Origin: an uncultured Alphaproteobacteria bacterium
GTDB lineage: Bacteria; Pseudomonadota; Alphaproteobacteria; Reyranellales; Reyranellaceae
Direction of reading: 5' to 3'
DNA: 7,859 nucleotides
Assembly (NCBI GenBank): GCA_903929895.1
Contig: CAIYWM010000199.1
Coordinates: 1-7,859, forward strand
Within the stretch, counting starts at the first letter, position 1; every line of letters starts with the position of its first letter. The position numbers and the translations under genes were made by a program. Below the pieces are notes generated by a model, which made no database searches, was not told the origin of the DNA, and saw only the letters and a program-made list of their open reading frames with translations. Below, in pieces: positions 1 to 5,135 of the stretch.

Positions 1-456
1 ATGATCAAGAGCACGCAACACGGCCGGGTGCTGACCTATATTCCCGCCAAGGGCGATGATAGCTCCTTCCGCGAGGGACGGCCCGATCCCGCTGTCGTCC
101 CGCTGGTGCCAGAACTGCACGCGCTGATCGAAGAGCTGCCGGTCGACCGCTTTACCTTCATCCACTCCGAGTTCGACCGCCCCTATCAATCCGCCGCGAG
201 CTTCGGCAATCGCGTGCGTAAGTGGCGGCGGGAAGCTGGTCTGCCCGAGGGGTTGAGCGCCCACGGCATGCGCAAGGCAGCCACCCACTGGTGGCTGCGA
301 AATCATCGCGACCTGATCCCGAACACCTTTGCGCTGAAGACGATCTTCGGCTGGGTCACTGACAAGGAGTTGAACCGCTACACCCGTGACTTCGACCGCG
401 AGGCCGAGGCTGACGGGATGCTGGTCAAGCTTAGCGAGCGCCGAAGAACCGGCTGA
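1..456 (+). CDS. C-terminal catalytic part of a tyrosine recombinase (phage/island integrase), partial
   Basis: The encoded 151 residues match the C-terminal catalytic half of tyrosine recombinases, which cut and rejoin DNA through a covalent 3'-phosphotyrosine to integrate or excise phages and islands. Visible catalytic residues, in the right order and spacing, are the HxxR box HGMR (H88, R91), the H/W position in IFGW (W118) and the nucleophile Y127 in NRYTR, nine residues after W118. The first catalytic arginine and the whole N-terminal DNA-binding domain are absent, so the gene either continues to the left of the window or is a 5'-truncated remnant; the ATG at position 1 looks internal to the family. 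No clear catalytic lysine is seen after the STQH stretch near the start, where relatives I recall carry one. It points towards the 3' end of tRNA-Phe 340 bp away, which suggests that tRNA was the integration target. Its base composition is less GC-biased than the genes to its right. Confidence 0.85.
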   Translation: MIKSTQHGRVLTYIPAKGDDSSFREGRPDPAVVPLVPELHALIEELPVDRFTFIHSEFDRPYQSAASFGNRVRKWRREAGLPEGLSAHGMRKAATHWWLRNHRDLIPNTFALKTIFGWVTDKELNRYTRDFDREAEADGMLVKLSERRRTG

Positions 457-738
457 TAGTCCAGCATTTACGTCGATTGTTCCGAACGCGAACGTTAAAG
501 GATGAGAAACTGCACGACCTCGACCCAATGGACGAGCGGCGACAGCATCCGGCCGGCTAAGGCCATAGAGATTCCAGCGAAGTCCCTACGTAACGTTAAT
601 CCCGCACGCCATAACGCTTGGATCTCGCGTCGCTCATTGAGCGGGAATTCAAGTTAGGACACTACCGCGATCTGGCTAGGGTAAACGGGCCATCAACCTT
701 CTAGCAGGCGAACACGAACAGCTCGCGAACGGATAAAC
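457..738. other. Non-coding spacer between integrase and tRNA-Phe terminator
   Basis: No credible reading frame, RNA gene or transposon end is seen here. The stretch is visibly less GC-rich than the genes to its right, as expected for DNA that came in with an integrated element. Only weak structure is present: an 8-bp direct repeat AACGTTAA at 491-498 and 592-599, and several scattered CGAAC motifs (around 483-493 and 709-730). These could be recombinase arm-binding sites, but nothing in the sequence proves it. Confidence 0.5.
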
Positions 739-757
739 GGCCCTCGTCACGAGGGCC
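739..757 (-). terminator. Probable intrinsic terminator of tRNA-Phe
   Basis: A perfect 8-bp inverted repeat, GGCCCTCG (739-746) and CGAGGGCC (750-757), encloses a 3-base loop. Read on the minus strand it lies 38 bases after the tRNA 3' end and is followed by GTTTATCC, a short, impure T-run. On the plus strand no T-run follows, so it most likely ends the tRNA transcript rather than the integrase transcript. Confidence 0.6.
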
Positions 758-765
758 GGAAACAA

Positions 766-784
766 CCCTTTGATATCAAAAGGG
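766..784 (-). other. Near-perfect palindrome just 3' of tRNA-Phe
   Basis: The core TTTGATATCAAA (769-780) is a perfect 12-bp palindrome. With one extra A on one arm it extends to CCC at 766-768 and GGG at 782-784. On the minus strand it is followed by TTGTTT, so it could be a first, weaker terminator or a processing stem before the GC-rich hairpin at 739-757. It could equally be a protein-binding site left by the integrated element; the sequence does not decide. Confidence 0.4.
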
Positions 785-795
785 AATTTGGCGAA

Positions 796-871
796 TGGTG
801 CCCAGGGGCGGAGTCGAACCACCGACACTGCGATTTTCAGTCGCATGCTCTACCAACTGAGCTACCTGGGC
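796..871 (-). tRNA. tRNA-Phe, anticodon GAA, CCA encoded
   Basis: The minus strand folds into a complete 76-nt tRNA. The 5' acceptor strand GCCCAGG pairs with CCTGGGC, followed by discriminator A and an encoded CCA (796-798). The D-arm has AGCTCAGTTGGTAGAGCA. The anticodon stem TGCGA/TCGCA holds the loop CTGAAAA, so the anticodon is GAA at tRNA positions 34-36 (836-838). The T-arm contains GGTTCGACTCC. GAA reads the phenylalanine codons UUC and UUU. The gene has its own promoter (894-922) and a terminator-like hairpin downstream. Its 3' half faces an integrase gene, so it is the likely attachment site of the element at the left edge; the tRNA itself is intact. Confidence 0.97.
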
Positions 872-893
872 ACATCGTTCGTTGGCGGCCGGG

Positions 894-922
894 CTTATAG
901 GACGGGCTAGCGCTGCTGTCCA
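894..922 (-). promoter_or_regulatory. Sigma-70-type promoter of tRNA-Phe, inside the 3' end of yacG
   Basis: On the minus strand TGGACA (917-922) and TATAAG (894-899) are separated by exactly 17 bases; each matches the -35/-10 consensus at five of six positions. The predicted start (about 887) lies some 15 bases before the mature tRNA 5' end. The bases just after the -10 are CCCGGCCGCC, the GC-rich discriminator typical of stable-RNA promoters under stringent control. The -35 lies in the last codons of yacG, so the tRNA can be transcribed independently of the infA cluster. Confidence 0.7.
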
Positions 923-1131
923 GACGCGCCGCTGCCCCTCTCGTCGAGATCTTCCTCACCCGGCGCCTCGTCGGTCGGCACGCGGTAGCCCTCCTTCAGC
1001 CAGCGGCCGAGGTCGATGTCGGCGCAGCGCTTGCGGCAGAACGGCTTGTACTTGGGGTCTGCGGGCTTTCCGCAGGTCGGGCATTTCGGTTCGATGCGCA
1101 CGGCGCGCAGCGGCGGGGTTCGGTCAGTCAT
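907..1131 (-). CDS. yacG: YacG, small Cys4 zinc protein (DNA gyrase inhibitor family)
   Basis: This 74-residue protein has the full YacG signature: CPTCGK (C17, C20), then FCRKRC (C32, C36) running into IDLGRW. The four cysteines form the C-X2-C-X11-C-X3-C zinc-ribbon site of the family. E. coli YacG (about 65 residues) binds the GyrB C-terminal region and inhibits gyrase supercoiling in the cytoplasm; the same role is inferred here. The acidic Gly/Ser-rich tail after residue 55 is longer than in E. coli. The ATG (1129-1131) overlaps the stop of the upstream RNase gene by 8 bases, so translation is probably coupled to it. It is the last protein gene of the infA-maf-RNase-yacG cluster, and its 3' end contains the promoter of tRNA-Phe. 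Confidence 0.95.
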   Translation of the reverse strand: MTDRTPPLRAVRIEPKCPTCGKPADPKYKPFCRKRCADIDLGRWLKEGYRVPTDEAPGEEDLDERGSGASGQQR

Positions 1132-2308
1132 CGCTCTTTTCCAGCGCTTCGAGCTGGGCCGCCAGGGTCGGGCCGCGCCGGGCGCGGGTCAACTCGAACA
1201 GGCCGAGGCGGGTGAAGCCGTAGATCTGGGTGGGCACCGGGTCGCTCGCCAGATGCTCGGCCAGCAGCGCCTGGACCTTGTCGCGGTCGTAGGCGCTGCG
1301 CATGGTGACGAAGTCGATCACCACCGCGCCCGCGATGTTGCGCAGCCTGAGCTGCTGGGCGATCGCCGGCGCAGCCTCCAGATTGACGTCGACCGGCCGG
1401 CGCGGCGCGCGGCCCTGGCGGCCGCCGGCGCCGGCACTGTCGACGTCCACGGCGCACAGCGTCTCGCCGGGCTCGAACAGCACCTCGACTCCGCTCTGCA
1501 GGACGATGCGTGGGGCCAGCGCGGTGTCGATCTGTCCCGCGACGTCGTCGATGTCGAAGGCCGGCATCGTCCCGTTGTGCCAGCGGACGCGGATCTTCTC
1601 GCCCAGCCGGTCCATCTTGTCCTGCAGGGTGCGCGCCAGGGCGCGGTCGTCGAGGATCACCTCCTCGAGGCCCGCGCCATGATCGCGCAAGGCCCGCGCG
1701 ATCGGATCGCGCTCGCCCGGGATGCGCGACGACAGGTCGGCCGGCGGCTCGACGTCGAGCGCCAGGCGCCGGATCTTCTCCCACCGTTCAAGCACGCGCG
1801 TGGCGTCGGCCTGCAGCACGTCGGCGGCGGCGCCCGCGGCGGCGGTGCGCAGCACGATCCCGCCGTCCAGCAGGCCCTCGACATGGCCGCGCAGGCGGTC
1901 TCGCTCCAGCTCTCCCTCGATGCGACGGGAAAAGGTCACGCCGGCCCCGTTGGGATGGTAGACAAGATAGCGGCCGCTGATGGCGATGTTCATCGACACG
2001 CGCGGACCCTTGTCGCCCTCGCCGTCATTGCGCACCTGCACGAGAACCGGCGCGCCGGGCGGCGGCCAGCCGTCGCTGCCCGAGAGGTCCTCGGCCCGCA
2101 GGAAGCCCGCGCGGTCGATGCCGATGTCGACGAAGGCCGCATCGAGATCGGGCATCACGCGCTCAAGGCGGCCGAGGAAGATGCTCTCGACCCTGGAAGG
2201 CCGGTCGCGGCGAACCACCTGAAGCTCCATCAGCCGACCTTCGGCGACCAGGGCCATCAGGAACGCAGTGGGCAGCACATGGCAGATGAGGCGATCGACG
2301 CGGCTCAT
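1124..2308 (-). CDS. Short ribonuclease E/G family endoribonuclease without Zn-link
   Basis: RNase E/G enzymes cleave single-stranded AU-rich RNA in rRNA maturation and mRNA decay. This 394-residue version carries an S1 RNA-binding region (about residues 40-110, with [19 protein letters not shown]) followed by the RNase H-like and DNase I-like core. The two catalytic aspartates that hold Mg2+ (E. coli RNase E D303 and D346) correspond to D288 in AVDVDS and D332 in [22 protein letters not shown] between them is strongly conserved. The protein stops soon after [12 protein letters not shown], where RNase E/G normally has the CPxC Zn-link that bridges subunits; no such pair exists here (only C9 and C285). 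It is shorter than RNase G (about 489) and far shorter than RNase E. The ATG at 2306-2308 is chosen because it overlaps the maf stop as ATGA; a longer in-frame reading to 2599 would run antisense-like through maf coding sequence and has no family similarity. It is probably not the main RNase E of the cell. Confidence 0.93.
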   Translation of the reverse strand: MSRVDRLICHVLPTAFLMALVAEGRLMELQVVRRDRPSRVESIFLGRLERVMPDLDAAFVDIGIDRAGFLRAEDLSGSDGWPPPGAPVLVQVRNDGEGDKGPRVSMNIAISGRYLVYHPNGAGVTFSRRIEGELERDRLRGHVEGLLDGGIVLRTAAAGAAADVLQADATRVLERWEKIRRLALDVEPPADLSSRIPGERDPIARALRDHGAGLEEVILDDRALARTLQDKMDRLGEKIRVRWHNGTMPAFDIDDVAGQIDTALAPRIVLQSGVEVLFEPGETLCAVDVDSAGAGGRQGRAPRRPVDVNLEAAPAIAQQLRLRNIAGAVVIDFVTMRSAYDRDKVQALLAEHLASDPVPTQIYGFTRLGLFELTRARRGPTLAAQLEALEKSDD

Positions 2309-2886
2309 GGCGCAGAGGCTTCGAGGAGCGCCACCGTTTCGAACAGCGGCAAGCCGACGACGTTGCTGTAGGAGCCGGACAGGAAGGCGACGAAGGCCGC
2401 GGCCCGGCCCTGGATGGCATAGCCGCCGGCCTTGCCCCGCCACTCGCCGCTCGCGAGATAGGAATCGATCTCGGCCGGCTCGAGGCGTTTGAAGCGCACG
2501 ATGGTCTCGACGAGGCGCGTGCGCACACGGCCGTCCGGACCGGCCACGGCAACGCCGCCCAGCACGCGATGGCGGCGGCCCGACAGTCTCGCGAGGCAAT
2601 CCCGCGCCTCGGCCTCAACTTCGGTCTTTGGCAGGATGCGGCGACCGCAGACCACGACGCTGTCGGCCGCCAGCACGAGGGCGCTGGCGTGACGCTCCTT
2701 CACGACGGCGAGTTTCGCCAGCGCCATGCGCAGCGCATAGGCACGCGGCAGCTCGCCCATCCGGGGCGTCTCGTCGATGTCGGCAGGGTCGATCGTCGCG
2801 GGCTCGAGTCCGACCTGTCGCAACAGGTCGAGCCGTCGCGGAGACGCGGAGGCCAGTACGAGCGGGGGGATCGGCGAGGCGCGCAA
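2305..2886 (-). CDS. maf: Maf family nucleotide pyrophosphatase
   Basis: Maf proteins hydrolyse non-canonical or surplus nucleoside triphosphates to monophosphates, and some members influence septum formation. The 193 residues show all family marks: LASASPRRLDLL (11-22), AADSVV with D75, GKAGGYAIQG (151-160) and GSYSNVVGLPL (171-181). The GGYAIQG form is closer to the dTTP/UTP-type (YhdE) than to the m7GTP-type (YceF) subgroup, but substrate is an inference. The start is TTG at 2884-2886: only one codon (GCG) separates it from the infA stop TAG in the same frame, no ATG or GTG is available, and the next possible starts would cut into the conserved N-terminus. The unusual start and weak ribosome site suggest expression by re-initiation after infA. 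The stop overlaps the RNase start by 4 bases. Confidence 0.95.
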   Translation of the reverse strand: MRASPIPPLVLASASPRRLDLLRQVGLEPATIDPADIDETPRMGELPRAYALRMALAKLAVVKERHASALVLAADSVVVCGRRILPKTEVEAEARDCLARLSGRRHRVLGGVAVAGPDGRVRTRLVETIVRFKRLEPAEIDSYLASGEWRGKAGGYAIQGRAAAFVAFLSGSYSNVVGLPLFETVALLEASAP

Positions 2887-2889
2887 CGC

Positions 2890-3108
2890 CTACTTGAAGC
2901 GGAAGGTGATGCGGCCCTTGGTCAGGTCGTAGGGCGTCATCTCGACGGTGACGCGGTCGCCTGCCAGAACGCGGATGCGGTTCTTGCGCATCTTGCCCGA
3001 GGTGTGGGCGAGAATGACGTGGTCGTTGTCGAGCTTCACGCGGAACATCGCGTTGGGCAGCAACTCGGCCACGACGCCTGTAAATTCGATCAAGTCTTCT
3101 TTGGCCAT
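2890..3108 (-). CDS. infA: Translation initiation factor IF-1
   Basis: IF-1 binds the A site of the 30S subunit and works with IF-2 and IF-3 during initiation. The 72 residues, the standard length, follow the canonical sequence almost throughout: [40 protein letters not shown] and [10 protein letters not shown]. It is a single OB-fold domain. The ATG at 3106-3108 is preceded by GGAGG (3113-3117) four bases upstream; a 95-residue reading from farther upstream adds sequence foreign to the family. infA is the first gene of the minus-strand cluster with maf, RNase E/G and yacG, and has a promoter candidate at 3149-3177. Confidence 0.98.
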   Translation of the reverse strand: MAKEDLIEFTGVVAELLPNAMFRVKLDNDHVILAHTSGKMRKNRIRVLAGDRVTVEMTPYDLTKGRITFRFK

Positions 3109-3148
3109 CCGGCCTCCGGCTGGGGTGAATTTCTGGGAAAGCGGCCGG

Positions 3149-3177
3149 AAAATGGGCCGCAGGAGGGGGTAAGTCAA
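3149..3177 (-). promoter_or_regulatory. Candidate promoter of the infA-maf-RNase-yacG cluster
   Basis: On the minus strand TTGACT (3172-3177; five of six -35 positions) is followed after 17 bases by CATTTT (3149-3154), a poor -10 match. The spacer begins TACCCCC, a form common at alphaproteobacterial promoters with a strong -35 and degenerate -10. It would give a leader of about 34 bases before the infA ATG. Confidence 0.5.
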
Positions 3178-3210
3178 TGGCGGCGCGGCCGACGAAGGGG
3201 ACGGCCGGCC

Positions 3211-3239
3211 TTCTCACGCGACCCTGCCTCCCCTATACA
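3211..3239 (+). promoter_or_regulatory. Weak candidate promoter of the exported paralogue pair
   Basis: TTCTCA (3211-3216) and TATACA (3234-3239) each match four of six consensus positions and are 17 bases apart, about 40 bases before the ATG at 3282. It would fire divergently from the infA promoter within the same 173-bp intergenic region. The match is modest and could be chance. Confidence 0.35.
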
Positions 3240-3281
3240 GAGCGCGGCTACGGACGCCCGGGAAAGAAGGACCAGCAGAAG

Positions 3282-4058
3282 ATGAACTCAACGTGCATGT
3301 CCGGCCTTGTGGCCGCCCTGCTCCTGACGCCGGCCCTGGCATTCGCCCAGGCGCCGCCGGCACCGGCGGCACCGCCCAACGCCATCAGCCATCCGGCCCA
3401 GAAGACGATCGGCAAGCCGGCCAAGCGGCAGTATTCGACGGCCCTGATCGTCATCAATGCCCGCGGCGCCAAGCTCGACGGCCAGAAGCTGGTCCTCGAC
3501 GGCGTATTGCCCACGGCGACCTTGTTCACCAGCCGGCCCAAGCGCTCGGTCGGTCACATGGTGACGCCAGACATGGCCGACATCTGGCGCACCGGCAGCG
3601 TCGCCAAGGATCCGCCGAACGCCACGGTCTCCGTCTTCCACAAGGACGGCGGCAACGTGTCGGATCTGGTCGTGACCCTGAAGACCGCCAAGCTCGAGGG
3701 CGAGAAGCTGACCTTCGACGTCGACGTGCTGGAGGGCAGCCTCGGCGCCGCCGACGGCCCGGCCTCTGTGTTCATCGACACGATCTGGTTCGGCATCGGC
3801 TCGCACGGCGCCCAGTACTACGGCCAGAGCCAGACGACCGGCGGCGAGACGCCGGCGATCGGCGATCCGGACGGCACCAGCACGTTCAGCGGCTGGTCCA
3901 ACCCCTCGCCGACCCGGCCCGTCAATCCCTATCCGTATGCCGGCGGCGGCTCCAATAGCGGGGCCGGCGCACCGCCTCCGCCCGACATCGATCCGCGCTA
4001 CCAGCAGCGCTACAACGCGCCCAGCTGCGGCAAGCCGCCCCTCCTGCCCTGCTACTGA
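3282..4058 (+). CDS. Exported protein of unknown function, paralogue 1, with Pro/Gly-rich tail
   Basis: The function is not recognised. The 258-residue product starts with a clear signal peptide: hydrophobic MSGLVAALLLTPALAFA, cleavage after AFA (residue 22), and no lipobox cysteine, so the mature protein is periplasmic or secreted. After an Ala/Pro-rich linker, residues about 52-170 form a domain shared with the next gene; it includes NARGAKLDGQKLVLDG, RPKRSVGHM, AKDPPNATVSV (108-118), LTFDVDVLEG (143-152) and ADGPASVFID. I recall similar hypothetical proteins in other proteobacteria but know no assigned role. Residues about 185-258 are a unique Gly/Pro/Ser-rich tail that ends with two cysteines (C249, C257), which might form a disulfide. 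The ATG at 3282 is preferred because it yields the signal peptide and has AGAAGG 11 bases upstream; an in-frame extension to 3177 would add a charged stretch before the signal. It is 17 bases from the next gene, so the two are probably co-transcribed. Confidence 0.82.
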   Translation: MNSTCMSGLVAALLLTPALAFAQAPPAPAAPPNAISHPAQKTIGKPAKRQYSTALIVINARGAKLDGQKLVLDGVLPTATLFTSRPKRSVGHMVTPDMADIWRTGSVAKDPPNATVSVFHKDGGNVSDLVVTLKTAKLEGEKLTFDVDVLEGSLGAADGPASVFIDTIWFGIGSHGAQYYGQSQTTGGETPAIGDPDGTSTFSGWSNPSPTRPVNPYPYAGGGSNSGAGAPPPPDIDPRYQQRYNAPSCGKPPLLPCY

Positions 4059-4585
4059 GCCGCACGGTGACCCTCATGAAGACCTTCCGACTCTCCGTCG
4101 CCCTCGCGACCGCTGCCGCCACGCTCGGCCTCGCCTTCGGCGCCGCCGCGCAGACCCAACCGGCCGCGCCCGCCGCCTCCTCGGTGCAGGGCCAGCCCAA
4201 GGTCGTCGGCGCGGCGCGCCATCCGCGCCTCATCCCCTCGATGTTCGTGCTGAACGCCCGCAGCGCCAAGCTGCAGGACAACAAGCTCATCCTCGAAGGC
4301 ATCGCGCCCAGCGTCATCGTGTTCGCCGACCGCCCGGTGCGCTCGGCCGGGCACGCGATGCTGCCGCACGTGCTCGAGGAGTGGACGCTGAAGGCGCCCA
4401 ACTCGTTCGCCAAGGATCCGCCCAATGCCACGGTGTCGGTGCTGAACAAGTCGAAGGCCAGCGTCGTCGATGCCGTCGTCACGCTGAAGTCGCCGAAGCT
4501 GGAAGGCGACAGGCTGACCTTCGACGTCGACGTGCTCGAGGGCGACCTCGCGGGCGCCGATGGCGGCGCCTCGGTGTTCATGGAC
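3603..4585 (+). repeat. Two-copy direct repeat: core of the tandem paralogues (3603-3779 and 4409-4585)
   Basis: The two 177-bp segments align without gaps and encode 59 residues each, 42 of them identical by hand count. The longest exact DNA match I found is 24 bp (3707-3730 and 4513-4536), in the codons for LTFDVDVL. This shows tandem gene duplication followed by divergence. Confidence 0.85.
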
Positions 4586-4660
4586 CTCGTCAACCTGCCG
4601 GTGCCGCGTCACAGCTCGCATCGCGCGGCCTGGTACGCGGGATCCGACAGCACACGCTGA
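4076..4660 (+). CDS. Exported protein of unknown function, paralogue 2
   Basis: The function is not recognised. The 194 residues begin with a signal peptide (MKTFRLSVAL, then an Ala/Leu-rich core) and a likely cleavage site after AAA at residue 25; no lipobox is seen, so a periplasmic or secreted location is inferred. The rest is the same domain as in the preceding gene: NARSAKLQDNKLILEG, RPVRSAGHAML (H93 aligns with H92 of the neighbour), FAKDPPNATVSV (111-122) and LTFDVDVLEG (147-156). It lacks the long Pro/Gly tail and ends shortly after a His/Ser/Tyr stretch that still resembles the neighbour. I place the start at the ATG (4076-4078): GGTGA, complementary to the 16S rRNA 3' end, lies five bases upstream, and that GGTGA includes the alternative GTG start at 4067. 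The gap to the upstream stop is 17 bases, so the pair is likely one transcript. Confidence 0.85.
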   Translation: MKTFRLSVALATAAATLGLAFGAAAQTQPAAPAASSVQGQPKVVGAARHPRLIPSMFVLNARSAKLQDNKLILEGIAPSVIVFADRPVRSAGHAMLPHVLEEWTLKAPNSFAKDPPNATVSVLNKSKASVVDAVVTLKSPKLEGDRLTFDVDVLEGDLAGADGGASVFMDLVNLPVPRHSSHRAAWYAGSDSTR

Positions 4661-4710
4661 CGCCGTCCTTACAGGCGCTTGCGCAAAGCGGGAGGCTCGC
4701 CTGCACGCAC

Positions 4711-4741
4711 TTGCGCGAGACCGCCACGATCCACCCATAAT
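4711..4741 (+). promoter_or_regulatory. Weak candidate promoter for the small exported protein gene
   Basis: TTGCGC (4711-4716) and CATAAT (4736-4741) are separated by 19 bases, about 70 bases before the ATG at 4811. The -10 matches five of six positions, the -35 only its TTG, and the spacer is long. The 150-bp gap before this gene, against 17 bp for the preceding pair, makes a separate promoter plausible. I see no convincing terminator in the gap. Confidence 0.3.
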
Positions 4742-4810
4742 TCGGTTCGGAAATGATCCCGGGCGAAGGCGCTCCAGTGTGGCAGCGCCTCGCACCCGAG
4801 GAGAGACATC

Positions 4811-5125
4811 ATGAACCGGACATTGCTTGCAGTCTCACTGGTCGGCGCCGCGGTCCTCGCGACGAGTGGCGTCCAGGCGCAAGGCGTGCCGACCGGTCGC
4901 GAACCCGGTACGGAACCCAACAACGTCCATACGCCGACGACGGCGCCCAACTGGACCCCGACGGCCGAGGGCGCCATCGCCCGACAGCAGATCCACGATG
5001 CTGGCTACAACGGCGTCACCCTGCTGTTGCGCAACAACGATGGAAGCTGGCAGGGCCAGGCTCTCAAGGGCGACACCTACTACATGATCAAGGTCGACCC
5101 CGCGGGGCACGTCGCACAGCAGTAG
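4811..5125 (+). CDS. Small exported PepSY-like protein
   Basis: This 104-residue product has a signal peptide (MNRTLLAVSLVGAAVLATSG) with probable cleavage after VQA at residue 23, then a Pro/Thr/Asn-rich linker. The C-terminal half, AIARQQIHDAGYNGVTLLLR followed by NDGSWQGQALKGDTYYMIKVDPAGHV, has the helix plus beta-hairpin pattern of small PepSY-like periplasmic domains: a helix ending in AGY, a DG-x-W turn, then a strand with a final G-x-V. The PepSY assignment is by pattern only, and no enzymatic or binding role can be given. The start is firm: AGGAG (4799-4803) lies seven bases before the ATG. It is convergent with the phosphatase gene, with only 10 bases between the two stop codons. It shares the exported nature but no sequence with the two preceding paralogues. 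Confidence 0.85.
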   Translation: MNRTLLAVSLVGAAVLATSGVQAQGVPTGREPGTEPNNVHTPTTAPNWTPTAEGAIARQQIHDAGYNGVTLLLRNNDGSWQGQALKGDTYYMIKVDPAGHVAQQ

Positions 5126-5135
5126 ATCGAGACAG

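Noticed and set aside
491..599. AACGTTAA direct repeat and CGAAC motifs as a possible iteron or CRISPR-like array
   Set aside because: Only two 8-bp copies 101 bp apart and irregular 5-bp motifs; no regular spacing or spacer structure.
1016..2371. A 451-codon open frame on the plus strand antisense to the RNase E/G gene and the end of maf
   Set aside because: It is the mirror of strongly conserved genes in GC-rich DNA, where stop codons are rare in the complementary frames. Its translation has no recognisable domain and is Arg/Gly/Ala/His-rich low-quality sequence.
2309..2599. A 97-residue N-terminal extension of the RNase E/G protein
   Set aside because: The extension lies in an alternative frame of maf, is Arg/Pro-rich without similarity to the family, and the ATGA overlap at 2305-2308 gives a natural start.
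3109..3177. A 23-residue extension of IF-1
   Set aside because: IF-1 is almost invariantly 72 residues and begins MAKED; the extension also overlaps the promoter candidate.
3177..3281. A 35-residue extension of exported paralogue 1
   Set aside because: It would bury the signal peptide behind a charged stretch and cover the likely promoter region; the ATG at 3282 has a ribosome site.
4661..4710. Short GC-rich inverted motifs after paralogue 2 as a terminator
   Set aside because: No stable continuous stem followed by a T-run could be found.
3937..4740. A 267-codon plus-strand frame overlapping the two exported paralogues in another frame
   Set aside because: It is Arg-rich, crosses the gene boundary and competes with two genes supported by signal peptides, ribosome sites and mutual homology.
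3282..5125. Toxin-antitoxin, secretion or defence system made of the three exported genes
   Set aside because: All three have signal peptides, none shows a nuclease, toxin, ATPase or immunity motif, and nothing in the neighbourhood supports such a system.
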